From contig CALAOT010000117.1 of NCBI GenBank assembly GCA_937889545.1, forward strand, positions 62,001 to 126,000: a stretch of 64,000 nt of DNA, read 5' to 3'. Source of the stretch: an uncultured Opitutaceae bacterium. Its GTDB lineage: Bacteria; Verrucomicrobiota; Verrucomicrobiia; Opitutales; Opitutaceae. Both the position numbers and the translations under genes were made by a program. Below, one piece after another: positions 37,571 through 46,104 of the stretch (its first letter is position 1; each line of letters starts with the position of its first letter). The notes under the pieces were generated by a model, which was given only the letters and a program-made list of their open reading frames with translations, was not told the origin of the DNA and made no database searches.

Positions 37571-39034
37571 ATGTTGCCCTCCAAGCTGACCCAACTGTTG
37601 GCGTTCTACCTGCCACAGTATCACCCCATTCCGGAAAATGACGAATGGTGGGGCAAGGGGTTTACCGAATGGCGCAACGTCACAAGAGGACGCCCGCTGT
37701 TTCGCGGTCACTACCAACCCCATGTTCCCGCCAGCCTCGGCTACTATGATCTCCGGCTGCCGGAGGTGCGCGAGCAACAGGCGGCACTCGCCCTGCAGGC
37801 GGGCCTGAATGGCTTTGTGTTCTTCCATTACTGGTTTGGCGGGCGTCGCCTGCTGGAGCGGCCGGTCGACGACATGCTGAGGCTCGGGAAACCCGACTTC
37901 CCCTTCTGCCTCTGCTGGGTGAACGAGGCATGGAGTCGAAACTGGGACGGCGACAGCAGGGATGTGCTGATGCCTCAGGCATACTCAGTGGCTGATGATA
38001 TCGAGCACATCAAGTGGCTCTGCGCGGCGTTCAAAGATGATCGGTATCTCAAGATCGATGGCTGCCCGCTTCTTTTCGTTTACCGCCCGTCCGACCTCCC
38101 CAGCATGCGGGAAACCGCCGAGCGTTGGCGCAAGGAGGCCGCCGGGCGCGGCTTTCCGGGGCTTTTTCTCTGCGGAGTGCAGTCGCTGGCCGGGGATCTG
38201 CGCGACCCGGCGGAGTTCGGACTCGATGCCGCCGTGGAGTTCGAGCCCACCTCCACGGATCCCGGACCCCCGCTTCGCTCGAGCGACCCGCTGCAGATCG
38301 GCTATCAACTGCACCGGGTGTGGTCGTACGATTCCTTGGTCCGGAAATGCCTGGAGCGCGATCTGCCCCCGTATCGGTTTTTCCCGGGGCTTTGCCCGTC
38401 GTGGGACAACTCGGTGCGGCGGCGGGAGGGAGGCGTGATCCTCAAGGACTCGACGCCGGCCAAGTACCAGGCGTGGCTTCGCGAGCTTCTTTACCGGGAA
38501 TGGTTTCGCCCGCAAAAGGAGAGCATTGTCCTCGTGAACGCCTGGAACGAGTGGGCCGAGGGCAATCACCTGGAGCCATGTGAGCGTTGGGACAACGGCT
38601 ATATCGATGCGACGCGGCAGGCGATCGACGACTCGCGTGGCACAATCGCAAGCATCGGTTCCTTCCAATCAGGGATGAAGGTCGTCTTGACGCCCCAATA
38701 CGAGGTCACCGGGAAGATCGATTCCCGGCGCTCCGGCCCCGGCGAGGCACATCTGGAAGGCTGGTCCGTGGAGGCAATGGCGAAGGGGGCACCGGACATG
38801 CTCGCGTTGGCCGAGCGCCTCAAGGATGGAGGCTTTGGCCTGATCGGCCCAGTGCAGGCCCAGCGGATCCCCCGCGCCGACGTGGCGGCGATTCATGGGC
38901 AGGCATCGATGCTCAGTGGATGGAAGGCAAGCTACCGGCAGCAGGCCGGCCAGCCCGCGCCCAGGGAAGTGGTCGTCCTCGCCCTGCGTGGCCACGATCG
39001 CTCGGTCGCGCTCGTTGCGCCATTGATTCTCTGA
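37571..39034 (+). CDS. WbsX-family (GH99-like) glycan enzyme
   Basis: A 487-residue protein whose first 350 residues follow the Glyco_tran_WbsX/GH99-like family: LLAFYLPQYHPIPENDEWWGKGFTEW-type opening (positions 9-34), FFHYWFGGRRLLERP, CWVNEAWSRNWDG, LFVYRP, and the closing VNAWNEWAEGNHLEP. These conserved Trp, Asn, Glu and His residues form the barrel's active site. The family occurs in O-antigen and rhamnan loci and is annotated as lipopolysaccharide biosynthesis glycosyltransferase or glycosidase. The last 110 residues are an extra soluble extension. ATG start at 37571. Confidence 0.9.
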   Translation: MLPSKLTQLLAFYLPQYHPIPENDEWWGKGFTEWRNVTRGRPLFRGHYQPHVPASLGYYDLRLPEVREQQAALALQAGLNGFVFFHYWFGGRRLLERPVDDMLRLGKPDFPFCLCWVNEAWSRNWDGDSRDVLMPQAYSVADDIEHIKWLCAAFKDDRYLKIDGCPLLFVYRPSDLPSMRETAERWRKEAAGRGFPGLFLCGVQSLAGDLRDPAEFGLDAAVEFEPTSTDPGPPLRSSDPLQIGYQLHRVWSYDSLVRKCLERDLPPYRFFPGLCPSWDNSVRRREGGVILKDSTPAKYQAWLRELLYREWFRPQKESIVLVNAWNEWAEGNHLEPCERWDNGYIDATRQAIDDSRGTIASIGSFQSGMKVVLTPQYEVTGKIDSRRSGPGEAHLEGWSVEAMAKGAPDMLALAERLKDGGFGLIGPVQAQRIPRADVAAIHGQASMLSGWKASYRQQAGQPAPREVVVLALRGHDRSVALVAPLIL

Positions 39035-39118
39035 GAAAGTGCGGCTGTATCCTTGACCGATGATAAGGTTCCCTCTTTGACGCACCCGAGGCATCAGAGG
39101 GTGGACCATCCGGAACCA

Positions 39119-41149
39119 ATGCCCAAAGCCATAGCCAATCTGTGCCGGAGGATTCTTGGGCGCTGGAACTCATCGACGCCTGCTGAGAAGAGGCATCAGG
39201 TGCTCGTCGTCAGTCATGACGCCGCACTTGCGGGTGCGCAGCAGCTGCTCCTGTACCTGCTGGCGGAATGGAAGCGTCGAGCCCCGTTCCCCGTGAAAGT
39301 CATTTGCGTCGATGACGGCGTGCTGCGTCCACAGTTTGAAAGTCTCTTCCCCACGCTTTTTCTCTCCGATTTTAGGACGAATGACGACCAGGAAGCGGCC
39401 TTGCGGGATTTCACCCGCGGATCCTTCCGGGTCATCTACTCAAGCACGGTGGTAAACGGGCCGTTGTTGGAAAGGCTGCGCTGCCTTGGTGCGCCGGCCG
39501 TCACCCACTGCCACGAACTGCAGAAGTCGATCGAGCGGTGGGCCCCGGGGGAAATCATGGAAGCCACTCTCCGCAACAGCGATTTCTTCCTGGCGGGAAG
39601 CAGCGCGGTCGCGGCCAACCTTCTGGATCGTCACGGGGTTCCGGAAGACCGCGTGGCCGTGGTTTATGAGTTCACCGAGCTATGGGATGCTGCGCGGACC
39701 CCGTCCCGCCCCGAACTCCTAGCCATGAGACGGGAATTGGAGATCTCGGAAGCAGATGTCATCGTTTACGGATGTGGCACGACCGACTGGCGCAAGGGTC
39801 CGGACCTGTTCTTGGAAATCGCCATTCAGGCCTGCGCGCAGGAGCCAACGCTCAAATTCGTCTGGATTGGCGGGGAATCGCGCTATGGGTACGACGGACT
39901 TGCCAGGAAAGGGCTCGCCGGCCGCGTGCGGTTCATCGGAAATCGGCCGCAGTCCCGGCGTTTTTACTACACCGGTCATATCTTTGCGCTTACTTCGCGC
40001 GAAGATCCCTGTCCTCTAGTCGCCCTTGAAGCCGCCGATGCCGGGCTTCCCGTAGTCTGTTTCGACAAAGCGGGGGACATCCCCCTTGTCCTGGGAAACG
40101 AGTGCGGCGTTGTCGTTCCGCTGGAGGATGTCGGCGCGGCGGCGACGGCGATTGTCACGCTGGCGAGAAATCCGGCCAGGCGTGAGAATTTGGGCCGCGT
40201 TGCGCGCCAGCGTGTTCAACTGGGACACAATGTCCAGGCGGCCGCGGTTGCCATTGAAAAGGTCTTCGACCGGGTTCTGGCCCGGGCGCCTGCGTCGGAT
40301 GTGAGCTCCGGAGCGCCGCTGGTCAGTGTCATCATTCCCAGCTACAATCACGAGAAACACCTGCCCGAGCGCCTTCGAACCGTTGCCGATCAGGCCTTGC
40401 GAGACATCGAGATTATCCTGCTAGATGACGCCTCGAGCGATGGCAGTTTGGGCATTCTTTGGGAATTCGCCGCGAACGACAAGCGGGCGCGGCTGCTCCG
40501 GAACGAGCGGAACAGTGGTTCAACCTTCAAGCAGTGGCGCAAGGGCATACGCGAAGCCCGGGGTAAGTACATCTGGATCGCTGAATCCGACGACATGGCG
40601 GAGGTCTCCCTGCTCGAGACCTTGGTTGAGCGGCTCGAAAAAGACTCCGCCGTCGCGCTCGCCTATTGCCAATTGCGCATGATGGATGCCGAGGGAAAGT
40701 TGGGCGGGACCCCAGACGAATGGCTCGACGAGCTTCATCCCAGGCGTTGGAAGGCGGATTTTACCAATGACGGGCTAGATGAGATTCGTCACTTCCTATG
40801 CAAGAAGAACACCTTCCTGAATGCCAGCGGAGTTGTCTTCCGTAATTTCGAGGGAGTGGACAAACTCGTGCCAGACTCCATGCGGCTTTGCGGCGACTGG
40901 CTGTTTTGGATCCGGCTCTGCGCCCGGGGCAAGATCGCCTACGTTGCGAAGCCCCTCAATTACTGGCGACTCAACACCTCAAATGCCCGTTCCCGGGTGG
41001 GCGGGGACCTCGAATGGAGTGAGGGGCAGCAGATTCTCCATGAAGCAGCCGATCTGCTTGGCCTGGATGCCGGGACACGTGCGGCGATTGTCGATGCTTT
41101 CCGGGTCCGGTGCCTTGCGTGGGCGGACTCCAACGCGGTTAAAAAGTGA
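39119..41149 (+). CDS. Two-domain glycosyltransferase: GT4 fused to GT2
   Basis: About 676 residues. The first 370 are a GT-B domain: VLVVSHDAALAGAQQLLLYL, YGCGTTDWRKGPDLFL opening the donor domain, and the E-x7-E region in SREDPCPLVALEAADAGLPVV. From about residue 395 a GT-A domain follows: LVSVIIPSYNHEKHL, IILLDDASSDGS and IWIAESDDMAE with the DD metal motif. One protein could thus add two sugars in sequence. The ATG at 39119 is chosen; the frame is open from a TTG at 39053. It ends in a GTGA overlap with the next epimerase. Confidence 0.88.
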   Translation: MPKAIANLCRRILGRWNSSTPAEKRHQVLVVSHDAALAGAQQLLLYLLAEWKRRAPFPVKVICVDDGVLRPQFESLFPTLFLSDFRTNDDQEAALRDFTRGSFRVIYSSTVVNGPLLERLRCLGAPAVTHCHELQKSIERWAPGEIMEATLRNSDFFLAGSSAVAANLLDRHGVPEDRVAVVYEFTELWDAARTPSRPELLAMRRELEISEADVIVYGCGTTDWRKGPDLFLEIAIQACAQEPTLKFVWIGGESRYGYDGLARKGLAGRVRFIGNRPQSRRFYYTGHIFALTSREDPCPLVALEAADAGLPVVCFDKAGDIPLVLGNECGVVVPLEDVGAAATAIVTLARNPARRENLGRVARQRVQLGHNVQAAAVAIEKVFDRVLARAPASDVSSGAPLVSVIIPSYNHEKHLPERLRTVADQALRDIEIILLDDASSDGSLGILWEFAANDKRARLLRNERNSGSTFKQWRKGIREARGKYIWIAESDDMAEVSLLETLVERLEKDSAVALAYCQLRMMDAEGKLGGTPDEWLDELHPRRWKADFTNDGLDEIRHFLCKKNTFLNASGVVFRNFEGVDKLVPDSMRLCGDWLFWIRLCARGKIAYVAKPLNYWRLNTSNARSRVGGDLEWSEGQQILHEAADLLGLDAGTRAAIVDAFRVRCLAWADSNAVKK

Positions 41150-42090
41150 GCGTTCACAGAATCTTTGTAGCCGGTGGCAGTGGTTTTATTGGCCGCAACA
41201 CCATCCCGGCGCTGCTCCGCAGATCCTGTCAGGTCGTCGCGCTGGAACACATTCATCCCATCCTTCCGCAAGAACATGATGGTCTGAAGATTGTGCGCGG
41301 CGCGATCGATCGCCGAAACCGCAAACTACGCGAAGGAATCGACAGTTGCGATACGCTCCTTCATCTCGCGGGAGCTTCGACCCCGGCTAGTACAGTAATG
41401 GATCCTTCGCTTGACGTCCGGGTCAACTTACTGCCGATACTCGCGCTGCTTCAGGCGGCCAGCGGTACCCGTATTAAGCGCATCGTGAGCATCTCCTCTG
41501 GGGGAACGATTTATGGCGTACCCGCCTATACGCCCATCGACGAGAGTCACCCGACTATGCCGACGTCACCCTATGGCGTCGTTAAGCTTGCGATCGAACA
41601 CATGATCCGCCTGTGGGCAATCCAGCAAGGGGTGGAATACATCATCCTTCGTGTTGGCAATCCTTACGGCCCGCACCAGCGTGGGCATGGCCATCAAGGG
41701 GTCGTGGGTTCGTGGTTGCCCCGGGTATTGAACGACCGGCCGCTGGTTGTCTGGGGCGACGGCAGTATCGTTCGAGATTATATCTATGTCGGTGATGTTG
41801 CCGAAGCACTGGCAATAGGCTGCATCCAAGACAATCTGGCATCGGGCCCATACAACATCGGCACCGGGACGGGCGTTAGCTTGCTGGAGGTCGCCCAAAC
41901 GCTCGCCGAGGTTACTGGCCGGCGTGTCAAGCTGAAGTTCGAGCCGGGACGGCCCTTCGACCCTCCTGTTAACATATTGTCGCCCAATCGTTATGCCGCG
42001 GCAACCGGTTGGCGAGCAACTACCCGCCTGCGGGAAGGAATCGTTCAGACTCTTTCCTTTGCAGTTTATCATGGCATTACCTCAGACTAG
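41146..42090 (+). CDS. NAD-dependent epimerase/dehydratase
   Basis: A 314-residue extended SDR: RIFVAGGSGFIGRN with the nucleotide-binding glycines, LLHLAGASTPAS, SISSGGTIYGVP with the catalytic Ser region, SPYGVVKLAIEHM with the Tyr-Lys pair, and RVGNPYGPHQ. The GTG start at 41146 overlaps the preceding TGA (GTGA). The subgroup resembles GalE/GDP-sugar epimerases but is divergent in the nucleotide-sugar end, so the substrate is open. Last gene clearly coupled to the ABC-transporter module. Confidence 0.87.
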   Translation: MSVHRIFVAGGSGFIGRNTIPALLRRSCQVVALEHIHPILPQEHDGLKIVRGAIDRRNRKLREGIDSCDTLLHLAGASTPASTVMDPSLDVRVNLLPILALLQAASGTRIKRIVSISSGGTIYGVPAYTPIDESHPTMPTSPYGVVKLAIEHMIRLWAIQQGVEYIILRVGNPYGPHQRGHGHQGVVGSWLPRVLNDRPLVVWGDGSIVRDYIYVGDVAEALAIGCIQDNLASGPYNIGTGTGVSLLEVAQTLAEVTGRRVKLKFEPGRPFDPPVNILSPNRYAAATGWRATTRLREGIVQTLSFAVYHGITSD

Positions 42091-42219
42091 TACCGTGCTG
42101 GGGTAAGGGTCGTGTGCGGGAAACGCGCGTAAAATTGAATGCGCCCGGCTTTGCTCACCATTAGGAGTGGTCGCTTGCAGACCCAGTTCATACCTCGCCA
42201 GTGCTTACGCTCTTGTTAA

Positions 42220-42963
42220 ATGATCTTCACCAATAGTGGAATCTGCCCCTATTGTTCCAAAGCTGTTGTTTTCGAGGCACGTCAGGCCTGGCTTCGCGAT
42301 CACTACGTCTGTCCAAGTTGCGGATCCATTCCGCGCGAGCGAGCGTTGATATGGACAATCGAACATTTCTTCCCTTCATGGCGAAACCTAGCCATCCACG
42401 AATGCTCGGCGGTGTTTCGCGGAGCCAGTTCACGGCTAAGGGCCGAGTGCCGAAACTACACACCGACTCAATACTTCACGAACGTCAGTCCGGGAAAGGA
42501 GTACAAGAGTTTCCGTTGTGAGAATATCGAAAGGCTCACCTTCCCAGATGAAAGCATCGACCTACACGTGACCAAGGATGTGATGGAGCACGTCTTCGAC
42601 CCGGCGTCCGCATTCCGCGAGATCGCCAGGACGCTCCGGCCGGGTGGCGCCCATGTTTTCACTACGCCCTTGGTCAACAAGGAAAGGAACAGCGAACGAA
42701 GGGCCCAACTCGGGCCTGATGGCGCGGTCGATCACCTTCACCCGGCCGAGTACCACGGCAATCCGGTCTCGGACAAGGGCTCCTTGGTCACGATGCACTG
42801 GGGGTACGATATCACCGACTTCATCGCCTCAAGCTCCGGATTATTTACGACAGTTGTCTATATTGACCAGCTCGATGCTGGTATCCGGGCGGAATACATC
42901 GAGGTGCTAGTCACGCGAAAGCCCGCACTAGCAGGGGCACTAGGGCCTGATAAATCCGCCTAG
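42220..42963 (+). CDS. Methyltransferase with N-terminal zinc-ribbon
   Basis: A 247-residue protein. The first 40 residues contain CPYC (9-12) and CPSC (31-34), a four-cysteine zinc-ribbon pattern. Then follows a class I methyltransferase core in which the SAM loop is degenerate (IHECSAVFRGASSRL) but the later motifs are clear: LTFPDESIDLHVTKDVMEHV and FREIARTLRPGGAHVFTTPL. Proteins with this layout occur in O-antigen and rhamnose-rich loci. ATG at 42220, 129 bp after the epimerase. No in-frame partner is seen downstream; the strand switches after it. Confidence 0.82.
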   Translation: MIFTNSGICPYCSKAVVFEARQAWLRDHYVCPSCGSIPRERALIWTIEHFFPSWRNLAIHECSAVFRGASSRLRAECRNYTPTQYFTNVSPGKEYKSFRCENIERLTFPDESIDLHVTKDVMEHVFDPASAFREIARTLRPGGAHVFTTPLVNKERNSERRAQLGPDGAVDHLHPAEYHGNPVSDKGSLVTMHWGYDITDFIASSSGLFTTVVYIDQLDAGIRAEYIEVLVTRKPALAGALGPDKSA

Positions 42964-43281
42964 GAGGCACCCTCGGCATTCTGCGAAGGGGCCGCAAGGC
43001 GGAAGCGATCTTCTAGAAAAGAGGCCGAAACAGTCGAGTGCCTGATCACACGCGCAGGCGCAGTCCCGCCGGCTGGCATACAAAGGCGAAAGATCTAAGT
43101 TATGAAACTGCGCGGCGACCATTACGAACCAGGCTCCTCAAGGCGGCCCGGGCGAAGGAATCGCTTGCACGGAAGTTATATCGCGGGTCGTGCGAAAAAA
43201 CGCCGTCGTGAATATCTGCGTCAGTTGTCAAAAAATTTTCAGTCCGCAGAACCTGCTACAGCAATCCGTTTTCAAACCCTC
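42964..43281. other. Convergent intergenic region
   Basis: About 320 bp between the ends of the methyltransferase (plus) and wzz (minus). It contains no gene I can support. The part next to wzz (from 43227) is one copy of the 105-bp repeat found again at 49318. There is an A6T4 tract near 43230 but no good GC-rich stem beside it, so I do not call a terminator. Confidence 0.45.
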
Positions 43282-43329
43282 TCATCCCTTTCTCCCGCCA
43301 CCATAGATTCCCAGAAAGCTCAGTCCCAT
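43227..43329. repeat. Direct repeat copy 1 (3' end of wzz plus downstream flank)
   Basis: About 103 bp aligning almost end to end with 49318-49422. Both begin gtcaaaaa, share gcaatcc and the segment around tcccttt(c/t)(t/c)cccg, and end agtcccat. It covers the last 15 codons of wzz and about 55 bp beyond its stop. Confidence 0.8.
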
Positions 43330-44742
43330 TCCCAGCGCGAGTCCGATAAACCCGCCAATGGCGCCAGCCACAACCAGCGGCCTGTACTTGCTGCTCGTCT
43401 GGGGTTGCATGCTGATCCGGATTGCATCGGCAAACTGCTGTTTGGCGAAATCCGCATGGGTCTTGCGAATGCTCGAGACCAATTCCTTGTAGGACGCCTC
43501 CATGTCAGAGAGCGATTTCTGCACCTGCGCGATAAGGATCGACTGATCTTTGCCCGCGTTCGCGACAAACTTCTCCATGCTTTTGAGGCGCTCGAGCAGT
43601 TGAGCCTTCTCCGCCTGGATGCGTTTGACCTCCATGCCGGCGTCGAGCGCCCGGCGGACGAGAAAGTTATAGGCATCGTTTGCCAGCAGTGAGTCGATGA
43701 GCCCCTGATCGACGAGTGGTGTCTCGGAGCGCTGCTGGGTCGCCTGGGATTTGATTCCCAGCACGTAGTTTTGGGATCGCTCCTGCGTCTTGCCCAGCAG
43801 GTCGACGACGACCTTTTCCTCTTCGATGGCCTTCTGCTCCTGGTCCTCGAGCGTGCGCAGGTAGTAGTCCATTTTCACCATGGCGAGGGCGCGATCTCTG
43901 GACAGGCCGTTCTGTCGGATAATTCCTAGAGTCTCGTCTAATTGGAGCTGTGCAAATCGCCCCGTTTGGTTGAGAAGATCGCTGAAGGAAAGATTGGTGG
44001 TAGGGGAGCGGTACGTCTTGGCCTGATCGAGCTGTTGATTGAGAAAGGCGGTAATGTTCTGGACCTCGTCGTTGAGAATCAGCTCATATTCGAAATAGTC
44101 GGCCTTGCGCAGGGACTCGAAAGCGCTTCCGAACGCCACGGGCACGTCGGCATAGGTGCGCTGGAATTTCTCCTCGTATAAGCTGACAATCTTATTCAAC
44201 AGCAGCTCGCGCTGCCGGCTATTGAGCGGGGATTTGCGCGGCAGCGTCAGCGTTACGAGGTATTCGTCGGGGAGGTAGGGAGCTGGTGCCTGCCCGGCGG
44301 CTCGCAGTCGGTCGCGCTCCTTGGTTACGTTGGGCGGGATGATACCCTCGATGGTCAGCGCCGCTCGCACTTTGCCTTGAAAGTCATCGGTGGTCTCCAG
44401 CCCCTGTTGCTTCAGGGCCTCGACGATAATATCCGGTGCGCGGACGTCGTCCGGCTGAAACTTGGAGTGGTCTGGATATTCCCCTCTCCCATAACCACTG
44501 AAGGCGAAGGTCACTCGCATTGAGGTCGTGGCGGACGCAAATGGACTGGCCACGAGATAAATGCCAGCGGCCATTGCAAGACCTAACGCAGCAAAACCGA
44601 GAGTGGGTGCTAATCCGCGGCATAGCCGTGCAAACACCTCGCGCAGGTCAATACCCTCGTATGGATCGTAGTCTGTATCTATGGTATGATGCGATTCGCT
44701 ATGGATTGGGGCATCAGATGAAGGAGTGGGGGAGGAAGTCAT
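43282..44742 (-). CDS. wzz: Polysaccharide chain-length regulator (Wzz-type)
   Basis: A 486-residue protein with the Wzz/PCP plan. A cytoplasmic N-terminus containing IDLREVFARLCRG is followed by TM1 at about 47-70. A long periplasmic part contains extended helices (EEKFQRTYADVPVAF, a KAIEEEKVV coiled region and a long Lys/Glu/Gln-rich helix at 370-440). TM2 at about 455-478 has the Pro/Gly-rich GAIGGFIGLALGMGLSFLGIYGGG end. There is no kinase domain. It sets O-antigen or capsule modal length with Wzy and Wzx, which are encoded in the plus-strand module at 50-53 kb. ATG at 44742 overlaps the end of the upstream gene by 29 bp. Confidence 0.88.
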   Translation of the reverse strand: MTSSPTPSSDAPIHSESHHTIDTDYDPYEGIDLREVFARLCRGLAPTLGFAALGLAMAAGIYLVASPFASATTSMRVTFAFSGYGRGEYPDHSKFQPDDVRAPDIIVEALKQQGLETTDDFQGKVRAALTIEGIIPPNVTKERDRLRAAGQAPAPYLPDEYLVTLTLPRKSPLNSRQRELLLNKIVSLYEEKFQRTYADVPVAFGSAFESLRKADYFEYELILNDEVQNITAFLNQQLDQAKTYRSPTTNLSFSDLLNQTGRFAQLQLDETLGIIRQNGLSRDRALAMVKMDYYLRTLEDQEQKAIEEEKVVVDLLGKTQERSQNYVLGIKSQATQQRSETPLVDQGLIDSLLANDAYNFLVRRALDAGMEVKRIQAEKAQLLERLKSMEKFVANAGKDQSILIAQVQKSLSDMEASYKELVSSIRKTHADFAKQQFADAIRISMQPQTSSKYRPLVVAGAIGGFIGLALGMGLSFLGIYGGGRKG

Positions 44743-45727
44743 GGATTCGCCTATGAAACGGCGTCGTGGTAAAGGAGCAAGTTTGAATCAAGTAAGATTC
44801 CGCTAAATCTAACGTTTCTTGTCTCGAAATAATTTCGGCCGAATAAGGCGGAGGCACATGGTCGGCCTCAACTCGTTCCTGCAGCGTATGCCGTGAGCTC
44901 GACGGCGTACGGCTCACTAGCCGGCATCGCGTTTGTACTTTAAGCCATGTAAATCCCGAGGCGACCTGCCGCGCTGGTGGAACATAGAGGGCGAAGTGAA
45001 TCGCATCACGGATCAATCTTCGGTTGCCGACAAGTGAGAACAGCAGGGCGAGGCCGGCCATGAATCCAAGCCGAATGAGCGCTGACTTGGCATTGGCCGG
45101 TCGGTAAAAGGCAAACATCATCGCTAGCAGCAGGATCCACAACATCAAAGCAAGATATCCGGTGGACAGGAGGCATCGTTGCAGGTTGCGATTATTCATG
45201 CCCACAGAAAGGATCGGCGTGACGACGGCGATGCTTGCCTTGGGTTCAATCCCGTCTAAGGTGGAAGTGATGTTCCAGCCGTTGGCTGCCGGTGCGATGG
45301 CGGCAATTTGGTAAAGGGGACCGAACATATCCCTGGTGAACCGCCGAATCTCGTGACCCTTCCGGTCGACGATCCGCATCTGCGTGACGGTAAGGGTACC
45401 TCCGTGGGCGGGCGGATCGAGCCGCAGCGCCACGATTGGTGCATCCGGCAGGGGAAAAGCATAGGTAAAGCCCTGATGGGTCGACGAGATGGGCCAACGG
45501 AACGAATCGAACTCATTAAGGCCCTCGGTTGTATCATACCATATCTTGACGAAGTCTGCCTTGTCTGAGGCGCAGGTTATTTCGAGATACAGGATATCGT
45601 CACCGGGGTGATTGAGCGGATAAAACTCCAATGGAACTTTCACTTTCTGAGGCATGCAGAACGCCCCGGCGGCCGCCAATACAGCCAGCAGGCCACGCCT
45701 CCAAGTGGGCCGGAAAGGATCGTCCAT
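44714..45727 (-). CDS. Membrane-anchored protein of unknown function, probably C-terminally altered
   Basis: A 337-residue frame. The N-terminus is a membrane segment or signal (GLLAVLAAAGAFCM), then a soluble beta-rich domain (about 30-180), then two or three TM helices (195-265). After NRRLIRDAIHF the sequence becomes Ser/Arg/Thr-rich and unlike a membrane protein for the last 80 residues, and it runs into the wzz start. That pattern suggests a frameshift or truncation of a longer TM-ectodomain-polytopic protein of the kind common in this locus. I recognise no family. ATG start at 45727. Confidence 0.55.
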   Translation of the reverse strand: MDDPFRPTWRRGLLAVLAAAGAFCMPQKVKVPLEFYPLNHPGDDILYLEITCASDKADFVKIWYDTTEGLNEFDSFRWPISSTHQGFTYAFPLPDAPIVALRLDPPAHGGTLTVTQMRIVDRKGHEIRRFTRDMFGPLYQIAAIAPAANGWNITSTLDGIEPKASIAVVTPILSVGMNNRNLQRCLLSTGYLALMLWILLLAMMFAFYRPANAKSALIRLGFMAGLALLFSLVGNRRLIRDAIHFALYVPPARQVASGFTWLKVQTRCRLVSRTPSSSRHTLQERVEADHVPPPYSAEIISRQETLDLAESYLIQTCSFTTTPFHRRIHDFLPHSFI

Positions 45728-46104
45728 GCTCGTCCAATCAATGGGTATTACCGCAGAAGGAAAAGCGAAATCCCTAAATCGGGAATTGCTCGAGCGGTTG
45801 TATTATCGGGGCAACATATGAGTGGCACAAAAAAATGGTAACGAAAGAGATGCGAGATATCGTGAACAATTTTTAGCTTAGAGGACACTTCGGAGTGCGA
45901 CCGCGAGAATCCGGCAATGGGCCCTAATAACAGGCGGCGCCAGTATTCGTGCGCAAACGTTGAGTCCGGGGCGAGCCTCTCGTGCTGAACCGCAATTCTA
46001 TCAAAAGGGCTAAGGCGCTTGCAGGTACTGAAAACGCCCAACCCAGCCGCGGCAGGTTTACTCACAGGAAGTCATTCTATTGCCGATCGACTTGTCCAAT
46101 GGAT
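45728..46104. other. Intergenic region without supported gene
   Basis: About 375 bp between two minus-strand genes, less GC-rich than its surroundings. A 105-codon minus-strand frame (45748-46065) exists, but it has no recognisable domain, no membrane segment and a composition that does not stand out. I leave it unannotated. A promoter for the downstream gene and wzz could lie here. Confidence 0.4.

Noticed and set aside
45748-46065. A 105-codon minus-strand frame between two membrane-protein genes
   Set aside because: No recognisable domain, signal or membrane helix and no ribosome-binding site; insufficient support for a gene.
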